This document shows positions 8,718-17,752 of a DNA stretch of 64,000 nt, in pieces (position 1 is the stretch's first letter; the number at the start of each line of letters is the position of its first letter). The notes under the pieces were generated by a model. It made no database searches, was not told the origin of the DNA, and saw only the letters and a program-made list of their open reading frames with translations. The stretch covers positions 2,629,001 to 2,693,000 of the forward strand of contig NC_019793.1 of the NCBI RefSeq assembly GCF_000317835.1, in the 5' to 3' direction. Position numbers and translations under genes: made by a program. This DNA comes from Deinococcus peraridilitoris DSM 19664. GTDB lineage: Bacteria; Deinococcota; Deinococci; Deinococcales; Deinococcaceae.

Positions 8718-9827
8718 ATGAGTGCCATCATTCCTCCTTCTGCCTTGCCGACCGGACGCCGGCAGCCCGCGGGCCTGCTGTCCAACCAGGAAAAAGATAC
8801 CCTGATCGAACGGGCGTTTCTGGGCCTGTACCGCTGGTACACCTCGCGGAGCCAGGAAACGCGCAACTGGAATGCTGACAAGAGTTTCGAGTGGCGTCAG
8901 TTGCGCACTGACATGCCCAAAGAAGTCACGACCATTTTGCAGGGCTTTTTCGCTGTCGAGCAGTACGCGCCTGACTACACCAGCGAGTTGCTGCGTCTGG
9001 TGCGCGCCAGTCACGGACGCAGCCACTTTCAGCTGCGGTGGGGCAGCGAAGAGGAGAAGCACGCCGACGCCTGGGAGAACGCCGTGCTGTTTTCGCGCCA
9101 GCGTTCGCCACAATGGATCGCCGAGTACAAAGAGCGCCTGAAAAGCCAGCAATGGACGCTGCCCTTTCCGGACGCCATTCACAACCTCGTCTACACGGTG
9201 TTTCAGGAGCGCGCGACGCAGCTGAACTACCTCAACATGATGAACATCGCACAGGGCAAGAGCACCAAGCCGCACCTTGTGGGCTTTCAGGACCCGGTGC
9301 TGGCGAAGGTAGCGCAGACCATCGCGGTGGACGAAGCAGCGCACTACAACTTCTTTCTGGAAGGTGTGCGCCTGTACCTGTACTATTACCCACAAAAGAC
9401 CCTCGAGGCCATCAAGAACGTCATTTCGCAGTTCTCGATGCCAGCGAGCCACCTGGTGCCTGACTGGGAACAGTTTTATGAAACGGTGTACCGCGCCGGA
9501 GTGTACGGACCGCGCGACTTCAGCCGGGACGTCATGCAGGTGGTGTTTCGCAATCTCGGCATCGAGGGACGCAAGCAGCTCGAAGATGGCATCAAGGCCA
9601 CGCGTGAAGTGCCGACCTTTGAAGGCGACAGCACTCAGCAGACGGCCATCTGGAGCTCGTTTGACTACGGTCTGGTCGAAGGCGACGTCAAGAGGCTGCA
9701 CGTCAAGATCGAGAAGTACGAACAGGAGATCGGCTTCAGCGAACTCGATCCCACCGAGTTCGTCGAGAATCCCGAAGTGCCCAGCCACGCCCCCAGTGAG
9801 TCTGAGGGCGATCCGGAGCACGAATAA
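8718..9827 (+). CDS. acyl-ACP desaturase (ferritin-like diiron)
   Basis: 369 residues. The protein carries both iron-ligand motifs of the soluble desaturase family (FA_desaturase_2): GSEEEKHADAW near residue 110-120 (EExxH) and VDEAAHYNFFLEG near residue 203 (DExxH). The family inserts a cis double bond into acyl chains carried on acyl carrier protein, using O2 and ferredoxin, and so adjusts membrane fluidity. The acidic C-terminal tail (SESEGDPEHE) is not part of the fold. TAGCAT at 8704-8709 lies 8 nt before the ATG with no Shine-Dalgarno, again suggesting a leaderless message. A strong terminator follows. Confidence 0.85.
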   Translation: MSAIIPPSALPTGRRQPAGLLSNQEKDTLIERAFLGLYRWYTSRSQETRNWNADKSFEWRQLRTDMPKEVTTILQGFFAVEQYAPDYTSELLRLVRASHGRSHFQLRWGSEEEKHADAWENAVLFSRQRSPQWIAEYKERLKSQQWTLPFPDAIHNLVYTVFQERATQLNYLNMMNIAQGKSTKPHLVGFQDPVLAKVAQTIAVDEAAHYNFFLEGVRLYLYYYPQKTLEAIKNVISQFSMPASHLVPDWEQFYETVYRAGVYGPRDFSRDVMQVVFRNLGIEGRKQLEDGIKATREVPTFEGDSTQQTAIWSSFDYGLVEGDVKRLHVKIEKYEQEIGFSELDPTEFVENPEVPSHAPSESEGDPEHE

Positions 9828-9840
9828 GCACACGTCAGCA

Positions 9841-9870
9841 AGGAGGCGCCCACTTGGGCGCCTCCTTTGT
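9841..9870 (+). terminator. intrinsic terminator after the desaturase gene
   Basis: 11-bp perfect arms 9841-9851 and 9856-9866 with the loop ACTT, followed by TTTGTGT. It begins 13 bp after the desaturase stop. Confidence 0.8.
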
Positions 9871-10097
9871 GTGGGTCACCATGACGCGTGGCCAGCGGGC
9901 TGGGGAAGAAACTCGGTGCCGGGCGGCGTGCCAGTCAACGGGGCGGGTGTGGCCTGTATTTCTACGAGGAATCGTGAAGTCGGCCAGGTGTTCGCCAGTT
10001 GCGTCTACCCGCACACCTCGCACTGAGATCCGGGGGCACCTGCACCTGAAGCTGCGTTGAGCCCCTCCTGAGCCTTTGTTGGGAGGATTCAGCCCTT

Positions 10098-10409
10098 TCA
10101 GCCCGCGCGCGCCAGTCGGAGGGTACCGAGCCCTCCGGTGATTTCACCGGCCACGTCGACGGCCACGGTCCAGGTGATCCACTCACGAGCGCCCTGGCCC
10201 TGGTCGGCGGTGAGTTCAGTGCCTTCGTTCAGTGCCCGCAGGCGCGCTCCCCGGGTGTGATCAAGAGCGTCGAGCCATACCAGCCCCGCTTGCGGCGGGC
10301 GGCGCAGCAAATTGGCAAACGTCTGGGCGTCTTCCGCGTGAACGTGCAGGACTACGGTCCCAATGCGGATGCGCAGGGTACAACTCGAAAGGTCGGCGGT
10401 GACGTACAT
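10098..10409 (-). CDS. hypothetical protein
   Basis: 103 residues starting MYVTADLSSCTLRIRIGTVV. The sequence alternates short beta-like stretches (LRIRIGTVVLHVHAE) with a helix (DAQTFANLLRRPP). No signal peptide or membrane segment. The ATG at 10409 has no obvious Shine-Dalgarno; a longer frame to 10466 exists but its codon use looks less natural. It follows the DUF305 gene on the same strand with about 95 bp between them. The family is not recognised. Confidence 0.5.
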   Translation of the reverse strand: MYVTADLSSCTLRIRIGTVVLHVHAEDAQTFANLLRRPPQAGLVWLDALDHTRGARLRALNEGTELTADQGQGAREWITWTVAVDVAGEITGGLGTLRLARAG

Positions 10410-10503
10410 GAATAGCGGGGTCAGCGTACCCTCGTCCGGGCAGGCCGACCGTGCCAGTTTCCCCAAGGTTGCTTCATGGAAGCTTCAGCGAAGCACGCTC
10501 CGC

Positions 10504-11103
10504 TCACGAGCGAGGCTTCCAGCTGCGGTACGTGTTCATCTGCTCGGCCTGGACCCGGACGACACCCTGGGCGTCCAGGCGCAGCAGATCGTTGTCCGAG
10601 CGCATCAGGGCGAGGGTGGCCATCAGCACGCCCGAAGCGTGGTGTTCGAGCATATGGCTCACGAACGCTTCCTCGGGTGCGGTCGAAGCCCGCACGGCGC
10701 GGAGCATGCCTTGCATGTGCGCCTTCATGGCGTCGGCCCGCACGCGGTCCAGGCCGCCCAACTGGAAATCGGTGAGCATTGCCGTCATCTCGCGGACCTC
10801 CCCCTGCTGTCCCGTGACCACGATCTGCGCCCACTCGCGGACTTGTGGATCACGCAGCCGGGGCAGCAGGGCCTGGCTCATCTCCACTCCAGCCTGATGG
10901 TGCGCGATCATCATCGACAGGTAGGCACGGTCGAAGTTGCGCCCGGACAATGTCTCCAGCTGTGCGAGCAATTGCGGATCGAAGACGCGGTGGCGAGCCT
11001 GCTGCGCAGTGGGCGAGCCTGCTGCGGGAGGCGGGGCGTGCTGATGCTGGCCGGCAGCCCAGACGGTCAGGGACAGGAATATCACGGGTACGAGGCGAAA
11101 CAT
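10504..11103 (-). CDS. secreted DUF305 family protein
   Basis: 199 residues with a signal peptide (FRLVPVIFLSLTVWAAG). The DUF305 (ferritin-like four-helix) signatures are present: FDRAYLSMMIAHHQAGVEM, then a second repeat FVSHMLEHHASGVLMATLAL. The paired HH motifs are thought to bind metal; members are often linked with copper handling in the periplasm. The ATG at 11103 has AAGGAG 5-6 nt upstream, which settles the start over the longer frame. Confidence 0.87.
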   Translation of the reverse strand: MFRLVPVIFLSLTVWAAGQHQHAPPPAAGSPTAQQARHRVFDPQLLAQLETLSGRNFDRAYLSMMIAHHQAGVEMSQALLPRLRDPQVREWAQIVVTGQQGEVREMTAMLTDFQLGGLDRVRADAMKAHMQGMLRAVRASTAPEEAFVSHMLEHHASGVLMATLALMRSDNDLLRLDAQGVVRVQAEQMNTYRSWKPRS

Positions 11104-11210
11104 AACACTCCTTGCAGGCCGCTTGAACTGCACCTCCCGGGGACCTGGCATGACTCGGCCGTAGAGGGCGCTGGCCGATGATGGGCAGAAGCTCAGTCTA
11201 GGACGCTGTC

Positions 11211-11432
11211 ATGAAAGAAACCTCACAGCCTCAGTTTGCAGTCATGTGGCCCGTTCAGACTGGGATCATGCGCTGGCAAGGACAGTTGTGGTTTCTGGTT
11301 TTCAGTGTGCTCGCTTTGATCAGCGAAACATACGCCGTTACGCAGGACATTCGCGCGCTTGACGCGCTGGCACTGCTGCTGGCATTGCTCGGCGTGCTCC
11401 ATTTGCGTCCTGCCCGCCGCACCTGGCCCTGA
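11211..11432 (+). CDS. small hydrophobic membrane protein
   Basis: 73 residues with two predicted membrane segments ([17 protein letters not shown] and [13 protein letters not shown]). An alternative ATG at 11268 (MRWQGQLW) would leave 54 residues and keep both segments. No family is recognised and the ribosome binding site is weak for both starts. It lies just upstream of pdxY on the same strand. Confidence 0.4.
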   Translation: MKETSQPQFAVMWPVQTGIMRWQGQLWFLVFSVLALISETYAVTQDIRALDALALLLALLGVLHLRPARRTWP

Positions 11433-11499
11433 GGGCCGTTTCCAGGGAACGTTTCCAGGAAATCACCTTGGCCGCTGGTCCCCCGCCTGCTGGAAAGGT

Positions 11500-12405
11500 A
11501 TGATCGAGCGCGTGCAGGCAAGCAGCGAGCGAGTGAGAAACATTCTGTCCATCCAGTCCTGGGTCTCGTACGGGCACGCCGGGAATGCCTCGGCGGTCTT
11601 TCCGCTGCAGCGCCTGGGTTTCGAGGTCTGGGCTGTTCACACCGTGCAGTTCTCCAACCACACCGGTTACGGTCAGTGGCGGGGGCAGGTCCTGAGTACC
11701 GAGCATGTCGCGGAAGTCATCGAGGGCATCGCCGATCGCGGTGTGCTGCACGAGTGCGACGCCGTACTCTCGGGGTATATGGGCGACGCGAACACGGCGG
11801 GCGCCATTCTGAACGCCGTGACGCGCGTTCGTGAGGCCAATCCCGGCGCGCTTTACTGCTGCGACCCCGTGATGGGCGACGTGGGGCGCGGGGTGTTCGT
11901 GCGCCCCGAGATTCCCGAGGTGATGCGCGAGCGGGCCGTTGCGGCAGCGGACATCGTGACCCCCAACCACTTCGAACTCGAACTGCTGACGGGGCGCGAG
12001 GTGCGCACCCTGCAGGACGCCCTGCAGGCGGCCACCGAACTGCGCGCGCGGATTTGGGCGCACGGACCGCGCATCGTGGTCGTAACGAGCCTGGTGCGTG
12101 AGGACGCGCCCGACGACGCCATCGAGACGCTGATGCTGTCCGGCGAGGGCGCCTGGACCGTCCGCACGCCGCTGCTGCCGCTCGATCCGCCTCGCAACGG
12201 CACGGGTGACGCGGTCGCCGCGCTGTTTCTGGGACATTACCTGCGCAGCGGCAACGTGCCGCACAGTCTGGAAAATGCGGTTTCGGCGCTTTACAACATG
12301 CTCGAACTGACCCACCGCCGGGGCAGCCGCGAGATTCAGCTGATCGCCGCGCAAGACGAGTACCTGCAGCCCTCCCGGCGCTTCGCGGCCCAGCAGGTCG
12401 CCTGA
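11500..12405 (+). CDS. pdxY: pyridoxal kinase
   Basis: 301 residues, the family length being 280-300. Landmarks of PdxK/Pdx[21 protein letters not shown] at the N-terminus, [27 protein letters not shown], and [12 protein letters not shown]; the catalytic [10 protein letters not shown] (Asp as base, anion hole GTGD) is near residue 240. It phosphorylates pyridoxal to pyridoxal 5'-phosphate in the salvage pathway. The ATG at 11500 follows GGAAAGG. PLP-dependent GcvP and other enzymes in the window would use its product. Confidence 0.93.
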   Translation: MIERVQASSERVRNILSIQSWVSYGHAGNASAVFPLQRLGFEVWAVHTVQFSNHTGYGQWRGQVLSTEHVAEVIEGIADRGVLHECDAVLSGYMGDANTAGAILNAVTRVREANPGALYCCDPVMGDVGRGVFVRPEIPEVMRERAVAAADIVTPNHFELELLTGREVRTLQDALQAATELRARIWAHGPRIVVVTSLVREDAPDDAIETLMLSGEGAWTVRTPLLPLDPPRNGTGDAVAALFLGHYLRSGNVPHSLENAVSALYNMLELTHRRGSREIQLIAAQDEYLQPSRRFAAQQVA

Positions 12406-12474
12406 GCAGTGAAGTGCAGGGTGCGGTGGCCCTGCCGCGGGCCTCGGTCGCGCCCGGCGTGCTACAGGTGAGTC

Positions 12475-12903
12475 ATGTGGTATTCCACCGTCTTGACCCT
12501 GTCGCCCAGGCCCCGAGGCTTTCACCTCATCACGCGTGACGTCCAGACGGCGCTGCCCGAGCTCGGGCGCGTGCAGGTCGGCCTGCTGCACGTGTTCGTG
12601 CAGCACACCTCGGCCAGCCTGGCCCTGAGCGAGAACGCTTCGCCGGATGTCCGGCGGGACTTCGAGCGTTTCTTCAACCGTCTGGTCCCGGACGGCGCGA
12701 GTTACCTGGAACACACCGACGAAGGCCCCGACGACATGCCAGCGCACCTCAAGGCAGCCCTGCTGGGCAGCTCGCTCACCGTGCCCGTGTCGCGTGGACG
12801 TCTGGCACTGGGAACCTGGCAGGGCCTCTATCTGTGCGAGCACCGCAACGCCGGAGGTGCCCGCAGCCTGGTTCTGAGCCTGCACGGCGAGACGAACGGA
12901 TGA
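12475..12903 (+). CDS. YjbQ family protein (UPF0047)
   Basis: 142 residues with HVFVQHTSASLALSENASPD, GASYLEHTDEGPDDMPAHLK and LALGTWQGLYLCEHR, which are the invariant blocks of the YjbQ/UPF0047 family. Members have been reported to show weak thiamine-phosphate synthase activity; the physiological role is uncertain. It follows pdxY by 69 bp on the same strand. Confidence 0.9.
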   Translation: MWYSTVLTLSPRPRGFHLITRDVQTALPELGRVQVGLLHVFVQHTSASLALSENASPDVRRDFERFFNRLVPDGASYLEHTDEGPDDMPAHLKAALLGSSLTVPVSRGRLALGTWQGLYLCEHRNAGGARSLVLSLHGETNG

Positions 12904-12982
12904 GTCGTGTCGTGTTGCCTCGCTTCCCGCCGCGTTCCCCGCACAGTGTGTACTCGCGTTCCCGCGGGCCCGGACTGCGAGT

Positions 12983-13056
12983 GCATGATTTGACCGCGCG
13001 TGCATAACGCGCTATCTTAAAGAAATCAGCGGCCGAGGTCAGGCCGGTTTTTTCTT
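12983..13056 (+). promoter_or_regulatory. promoter-terminator unit, copy B
   Basis: TTGACC at 12990-12995 and TATCTT at 13013-13018 with a 17-bp spacer. The spacer itself has an inverted repeat GCGCGT...ACGCGC. A stem of CGGCC (13030-13034) with GGCCG (13042-13046) followed by GTTTTTTCTT forms an intrinsic terminator within the first 40 transcribed bases. The DEAD-box helicase ATG is at 13195, so full-length mRNA requires read-through. Closely similar to copy A at 7771-7842 through the promoter and early leader (46 of 52 bases), but the stem-loops themselves differ. Confidence 0.7.
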
Positions 13057-13194
13057 GTGAGCGCCCCCAGGGGAGCCACCATGCCCGAACGTTGATGCCT
13101 GTGGCGCCCCCGCACGTCCAGGAGCGCCCGCTCACCGGCCTGAGCGGCGCTTCGTTGCTGGTCCGTTCAAGGGCGGCGCCTGGAAAGGCCACAC

Positions 13195-14628
13195 ATGACC
13201 ACTACTTTTGCAGACGCGTTCAGCGCGCTCGACTTACATGCCAGCCTGCAGCGCGCGGTTGGCGAACTTGGATACGCCAAGCCCACACCCATTCAGGCGC
13301 TGGCCCTGCCGCCGGCCTTGCAGGGCCGTGACGTGCTGGGTGCCGCGCAGACGGGCAGCGGCAAAACGGCCGCGTTCCTGCTGCCGATTCTACAGCGCCT
13401 GCAGGGCCTGCCGCGCGGCAAAACGCGCGCGCTGGTCCTGGCGCCCACCCGGGAGCTCGCCGCGCAGATCGAAGAAAGCGCCCTGGCACTCGCAAAATTC
13501 ACGGATGTGCGCGTAGCGAGCGTCTTCGGCGGTGTCAGCATGAAGCCTCAGGAAAAGGCGTTTCGTGGTGGCACCGACCTGATCATCGCGACGCCCGGGC
13601 GCCTGCTCGACCATTTCCAGCACCCTTACGCCCGCCTGGAGGCGTTGGAAGTGCTGGTGCTCGACGAGGCCGACCGGATGCTCGACATGGGCTTTCTGCC
13701 CGACATCCGCCGGGTGCTGCGTCACCTGCCGGCGCGGCGGCAGACACTCTTCTTCTCGGCGACCATGCCTGCCCCGATTCTGCAGCTGAGCCGTGAACTG
13801 CTGCGTGACCCGGTGATGGTGGGAGCCGAGCGCAAGGCGGCCCCCGCTCAGGGAGTCACCCAGTCAATCTATCCGGTGCCCGAAGAGCTCAAGACCGACC
13901 TGCTGCTGGAGCTTTTGCGCCAGCCCAGCATGGAAAGCGCGATTGTCTTCACCCGCACCAAACACCGCGCCAACCGCCTCGCCGAAAAACTGATCAAGGC
14001 CGGGGTCAAAGCCGAGCGTATTCACGGCAACCGTTCCCAGGCAGCGCGCACCGAGGCGCTGGCGGGCTTCAAGTCCGGCAAGTACCGGGTGCTGGTCGCC
14101 ACTGACATCGCCGCGCGAGGCATCGACGTCGAAGCGCTCGGGCACGTGGTGAATTTCGACGTGCCGGAAATCCCCGAGGACTATATCCACCGGGTGGGCC
14201 GCACTGCGCGCGCCGAGATGACCGGTGAGGCCCTGACGTTTGTAGCGCCCCAGGAAGAGGGCGACCTCAAGGCCATCGAGCGTGCAGTGGGTCGCAAGCT
14301 CGACCGGGTGACTCTGCCGGATTTCGATTACCGCGCGCGGCCCAGCGAGCGGTTCGAGGTGCCCATCGGTGAGCGCATTGCCGAAATCCGCGCCCGCAAG
14401 TCCGAAGAGCGCGCCCGCGCCAAGGCCAAGGCCGAACGCAAAGCGGCCCAGGATCCCCAGCCCGGCGGACGCGGCCCGGCCGGTTCAGGCGCGGGCCGTG
14501 CGGCGACACCTTCCCGGTCATCGGCGAGCGGTCCGGCGTCTGCTGCCCAACCGGCCCGCGAAGGCGGCCGGACGGGCCCTTCGCGTCCCTCGCGGGGTCG
14601 TGGCCGGGGTGGTTCACGCTCCAGCTGA
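13195..14628 (+). CDS. DEAD-box ATP-dependent RNA helicase
   Basis: 477 residues. Q motif GYAKPTPIQ, Walker A AQTGSGKT (about residue 50), PTRELA, GG, TPGR, DEAD (VLDEADRMLDMGF, about 155), SAT (about 188), ARGIDV and HRVGRTAR (about 333) are all intact. The C-terminal 90 residues are Lys/Arg/Ala and Pro/Gly rich and likely bind RNA non-specifically. It is closest in style to RhlE. Such helicases unwind short RNA duplexes in ribosome assembly, mRNA decay and cold adaptation. The start has GGAAAGG upstream. The 140-nt leader contains promoter-terminator unit B, which hints at control by attenuation. Confidence 0.92.
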   Translation: MTTTFADAFSALDLHASLQRAVGELGYAKPTPIQALALPPALQGRDVLGAAQTGSGKTAAFLLPILQRLQGLPRGKTRALVLAPTRELAAQIEESALALAKFTDVRVASVFGGVSMKPQEKAFRGGTDLIIATPGRLLDHFQHPYARLEALEVLVLDEADRMLDMGFLPDIRRVLRHLPARRQTLFFSATMPAPILQLSRELLRDPVMVGAERKAAPAQGVTQSIYPVPEELKTDLLLELLRQPSMESAIVFTRTKHRANRLAEKLIKAGVKAERIHGNRSQAARTEALAGFKSGKYRVLVATDIAARGIDVEALGHVVNFDVPEIPEDYIHRVGRTARAEMTGEALTFVAPQEEGDLKAIERAVGRKLDRVTLPDFDYRARPSERFEVPIGERIAEIRARKSEERARAKAKAERKAAQDPQPGGRGPAGSGAGRAATPSRSSASGPASAAQPAREGGRTGPSRPSRGRGRGGSRSS

Positions 14629-14642
14629 GCGGCCGAGGCAGT

Positions 14643-14677
14643 CAGTGGGTGGACAGGTGTCCACCCACTGCTTTTTG
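14643..14677 (+). terminator. intrinsic terminator after the helicase gene
   Basis: 12-bp perfect arms 14644-14655 and 14658-14669 followed by GCTTTTTGC. It starts 16 bp after the helicase stop. Confidence 0.88.
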
Positions 14678-14753
14678 CTTCGGGAGAACCGTGGAGGCTC
14701 ACGGCAAGAGGGCTTGATTTCAGGCGCTCCGTCTGCTGCTGATACGGAGTCCG

Positions 14754-14794
14754 CTGCGTGGCACCCGCACCGAAGCGGAGGGGCTGCCACGCAG
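14754..14794 (-). terminator. inverted repeat downstream of the small lipoprotein gene
   Basis: 10-bp perfect arms 14754-14763 and 14785-14794 with a 21-nt loop, just past the stop of the minus-strand gene at 14810. No T-tract, so the terminator call is tentative. Confidence 0.35.
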
Positions 14795-14809
14795 CATCCG
14801 GAGTCGGTA

Positions 14810-15100
14810 TTACAGGCAGGTGCCGCCTCGCCAGGTCAGGTCACCCTGCACCCGGATGCTGCGCGAACCGATCAGGTCATTATCCACGTTGATCTCGTGG
14901 ATACCGCTGGTCACCGGGAAGCTGCGCAGCCCACCACCGGGCACCGTCCCGACGTTCTGGCCATCGATGAACACCGTGGCAGTCGTGAAGCAGCGCGAGT
15001 TGTCGACCGTCACGTTGTACGGTCGGGGCTGGATGGCCAGGGTGCACGAGGGCAGCAGGAGTGCCAGCATGCCCAGTAACGTCAAATTCGAATAACGCAT
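14810..15100 (-). CDS. small lipoprotein
   Basis: 96 residues. Signal peptide with lipobox (LLGMLALLLPSC), then a beta-rich mature part containing two further Cys (NSRCFTTATVFIDGQ and the C-terminal WRGGTCL) that may form a disulfide. GGAGGAAG lies 3 nt before the ATG at 15100, supporting this start over the longer frame. Function is not recognised. Confidence 0.7.
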   Translation of the reverse strand: MRYSNLTLLGMLALLLPSCTLAIQPRPYNVTVDNSRCFTTATVFIDGQNVGTVPGGGLRSFPVTSGIHEINVDNDLIGSRSIRVQGDLTWRGGTCL

Positions 15101-15249
15101 GGTCTTCCTCCAACGCCCATTGTGCCGAGCCTGCTGGGCGGTCTTGTATCGTGCGGCTGACCTGACGTTCATGTTGCCCCACGTTCGGGCTTTCTTGAGC
15201 TGTGGGCATACCTGGACAGCAGCAGCACCGGTGCCCGTACACTACCCCT

Positions 15250-16566
15250 GTGAACTCACCCGTTCTCGAGCTGGCTTTGGTTCTGGCGCTGTTGCTGATC
15301 AGCGGGCTGTTGTCGGCCAGTGAACTGGCTGTGACCTCGGCCCGCCGGTCGCGCCTGGAAACCCTGGCAGACCAGGGCAAGCGCGCGGCGGCAATCGCCC
15401 TGGCGCTTTCCCAGCAACCGGGCGCTCTGCTGGTGACCGTTCGCCTGGGCGTCACGCTGCTCACCATTGTGAACGCCATCTTTGCCGCTCAGCACTTCAC
15501 GCGCTATCTCACGCCCGCGTTGGAAGGCCGGTTTGGCCTGGCTGCCCCCACGGTCGGGTCGGTTGTGGTCGTGCTGGTGTTGCTGCTGCTCTCGCTGGTG
15601 ATCGCCGAACTGGCGCCCAAGCGCCTTGCCTTGCGTGACCCCGAGATGCTGGCGCTGCGCGTCGCGCCCCTCATGCACCTGCTGTTGGTCCTCACCCGGC
15701 CGCTGGTGTGGGCGCTCGACCGCACGACCACGGGCCTGCTGTCGCTGCTGGGTGTGAAGGGCGAGCGTCAGGACGTGGTGACCGAGGAGGACGTGCGCGC
15801 GATGGTGGAACAGGCCACCGAAAGCGGTTCGCTGGAAGCCGAGGAAAGCGAACTGATCGAGCGGGTGCTGCGTTTCACCGACCGCCGGGTGCGCGACGTG
15901 ATGACGCCGCGCGTGGAGCTGGTGCTGCTCGACGTGGCGCGGCCCGTTCCCGAGGTGCTCGCCGATTCATTGCGGCTCGGCCACACCCGTTACCCGGTCT
16001 ACCAGGGCAATGCCGAGGAAGTGATCGGTTTGGTGCGCCGGGACGACCTGCTGGCCGTGGCCCTCGATTCCCAGTTGCCGCTTCGGGAAGTGGTGCGCTC
16101 ACCGCTGTTCGTGCCGGAGGGAGCCTGGGCCAACGACGTGCTGGCCCAGCTGCACCGGCGCACGCAGTACGAGGCACTGGTGGTCGATGAATACGGTGAC
16201 CTGGTGGGCATGGTCACGGCAAACGACCTGATTTCCGAACTGATCGGGGTCTTCGGCGACGAAGCGGAGGAGGCGGGCATGCTGGTGCGCCGTGGCGACG
16301 GCTCGTATCTGGTGGACGCCAGCATCGCCATGCACGACCTGCGCGAGGTGCTGAACCTGCCGAAGAGCGAGGACGAGGAATTTACCACCTTGGCCGGGTA
16401 CGTGCTGTCACACTCGGGCAGCATTCCCAATGTCGGCGAGCGCCTGGAAGTAGAAGGCTGGACCCTGGAGGTGGTGGATCTGGACGGGCGCCGCATTGAC
16501 CGGGTGCTGATCGAACTGCCCCCGGGTTTCGTTCCGCAGGGCGAGTGGCATGACGCTTCGTCCTGA
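15250..16566 (+). CDS. hemolysin C/CorC family membrane protein (CNNM-CBS)
   Basis: 438 residues. N-terminal DUF21/CNNM membrane domain (about 1-180; LELALVLALLLISGLLSASE, then LLTIVNAIFA and VVVLVLLLLSLVIAELAPK), a CBS pair (about 200-325; VRDVMTPRVELVLLD, DEYGDLVGMVT) and a C-terminal CorC_HlyC domain (about 345-430; DASIAMHDLREVLNLP, EFTTLAGYVLS). Family members take part in Mg2+/Co2+ efflux or homeostasis. The GTG start at 15250 lies 6 nt after TACACT (15238-15243), a leaderless arrangement; the upstream in-frame ATG encodes no sensible extension. Confidence 0.9.
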   Translation: MNSPVLELALVLALLLISGLLSASELAVTSARRSRLETLADQGKRAAAIALALSQQPGALLVTVRLGVTLLTIVNAIFAAQHFTRYLTPALEGRFGLAAPTVGSVVVVLVLLLLSLVIAELAPKRLALRDPEMLALRVAPLMHLLLVLTRPLVWALDRTTTGLLSLLGVKGERQDVVTEEDVRAMVEQATESGSLEAEESELIERVLRFTDRRVRDVMTPRVELVLLDVARPVPEVLADSLRLGHTRYPVYQGNAEEVIGLVRRDDLLAVALDSQLPLREVVRSPLFVPEGAWANDVLAQLHRRTQYEALVVDEYGDLVGMVTANDLISELIGVFGDEAEEAGMLVRRGDGSYLVDASIAMHDLREVLNLPKSEDEEFTTLAGYVLSHSGSIPNVGERLEVEGWTLEVVDLDGRRIDRVLIELPPGFVPQGEWHDASS

Positions 16567-17110
16567 GGGTCCGCGCCGATTTCTGGCCCTGCGGCCGCCC
16601 GCCGATTTGAGTGAGCGGATCGTAAAGTGGCAACAATCGCTCGGGCATCACATCACCATGCCGCACGTGACCGTCAAAGCGCCGAACAATTTGGACAGTG
16701 ACCTCGCTTGGCAAGAGCGGGTCGCGGCGCTTTGCGCGCTCAGACCGGCGTTCTCGGTGAACGTGCAGGGAGTGGACACCTTCGGTGATCGGGTGATTTT
16801 TCTCTCCGTGCAGGGAGAGGGTGTGCACCGGTTACACGAAGCCTTGCTGGAAGCCCTCGGGAAAGCGCCCCACGGTGCTTTCGAGGGCGCGTCCTTTGCG
16901 CCACATCTCTCACTGGTGCTGGGATGGAAGGCGCTCCACGTGTCCTTCCACGAAGCGCTGCATTCGGCCCGTGCGACATTCGCGCAAGAAAGCTCGTTTC
17001 AGGCCGAGTCTGTCTGGCAGTTCGTCAAATTTGTGCCCGGTCAGTCTTACGAAATAGAGCGGAATTTCCCACTGGCAGGTCCTGCTTCGCTTCCCACATG
17101 CGACAGATGA
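16550..17110 (+). CDS. 2'-5' RNA ligase / 2H phosphoesterase family protein
   Basis: 186 residues with the two H-x-T/S signatures of 2H phosphoesterases: MPHVTVKAP near residue 38 and FAPHLSLVLG near 118. The start RFLALRPPADL also fits LigT-type proteins. Such enzymes act on cyclic phosphate or 2'-5' RNA linkages. It overlaps the end of the CorC-type gene by 17 bp in another frame, which implies translational coupling. Confidence 0.85.
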   Translation: MTLRPEGPRRFLALRPPADLSERIVKWQQSLGHHITMPHVTVKAPNNLDSDLAWQERVAALCALRPAFSVNVQGVDTFGDRVIFLSVQGEGVHRLHEALLEALGKAPHGAFEGASFAPHLSLVLGWKALHVSFHEALHSARATFAQESSFQAESVWQFVKFVPGQSYEIERNFPLAGPASLPTCDR

Positions 17111-17182
17111 TCTCGAGGGCAGATTTTGGGTACCATTCTTATCTTCATCACGATTTTCTCAGGAATGACTACACTTTGAGTA

Positions 17183-17598
17183 ATGAGTAACAATTCAAAC
17201 ATCCAAAAGAGGGCTGTTGTCTCCCCGTCGGCCCGCCGGGTGGCGTTGTTGGCACTCTGTCTACTGGCACCGGTGGCCACCTCCGCTGCAGCACAGACGA
17301 CCCCAGCGGTGTCAGATACCAAGAGTACGGCCAAACTGGCCGCCAGCGTCAAGACCGTCTTCGACGATGGCACCATTGTGCTGAAAATCGGCAGCAGCCC
17401 TTTCCGGTGCGGCTGGACGGGGTGACGCTCCTGCCCGGTGCGACCGGCGCCATTCGCAAGGGCCTGCCCGAAGGACTGCGGGTGGTGATACAGGTAGTCA
17501 AAAAAGGACCTCCGGCCATGGTCGTGGTCTGGCGCAACAACCAAAAGTTTCAGGACGGTCTGGTCAAGCAGGGCGTGGCCCGGGTGGTCAGTCCCTGA
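17183..17598 (+). pseudogene. secreted protein gene with a single-base frameshift
   Basis: The first part (17183 to about 17400) encodes a signal peptide (ARRVALLALCLLAPVATSAAAQ) and STAKLAASVKTVFDDGTIVL, then runs into a TGA at 17423-17425. Restoring one base near 17398-17400 joins it to the frame encoding PVRLDGVTLLPGATG, PEGLRVVIQVV and VVVWRNNQKFQDGLV up to the stop at 17598. The joined product of about 138 residues is a coherent small secreted domain, vaguely like a thermonuclease-fold fragment. This may be a real mutation or a sequencing error. TACACT at 17170-17175 lies 7 nt before the ATG. Confidence 0.65.
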
Positions 17599-17752
17599 GC
17601 ACTCCGGGTTCGGGCATCTTTGCTGAGCGCCTCCCTGGGCGTGCGGCGTTGTCCGCAATCCGCTTTGGAAAACAGGGAACATGCCCGCGTCCCCGAGGAA
17701 CCCGTACCTGAAGGCCGGCCAGGACGCCTGGCCTGTAGAATGAGAGTCCTTC

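Noticed and set aside
11338..13005. 555-codon minus-strand open frame over pdxY and the YjbQ-like gene
   Set aside because: Low-complexity His/Arg/Gly composition and no family match; both plus-strand genes are well supported.
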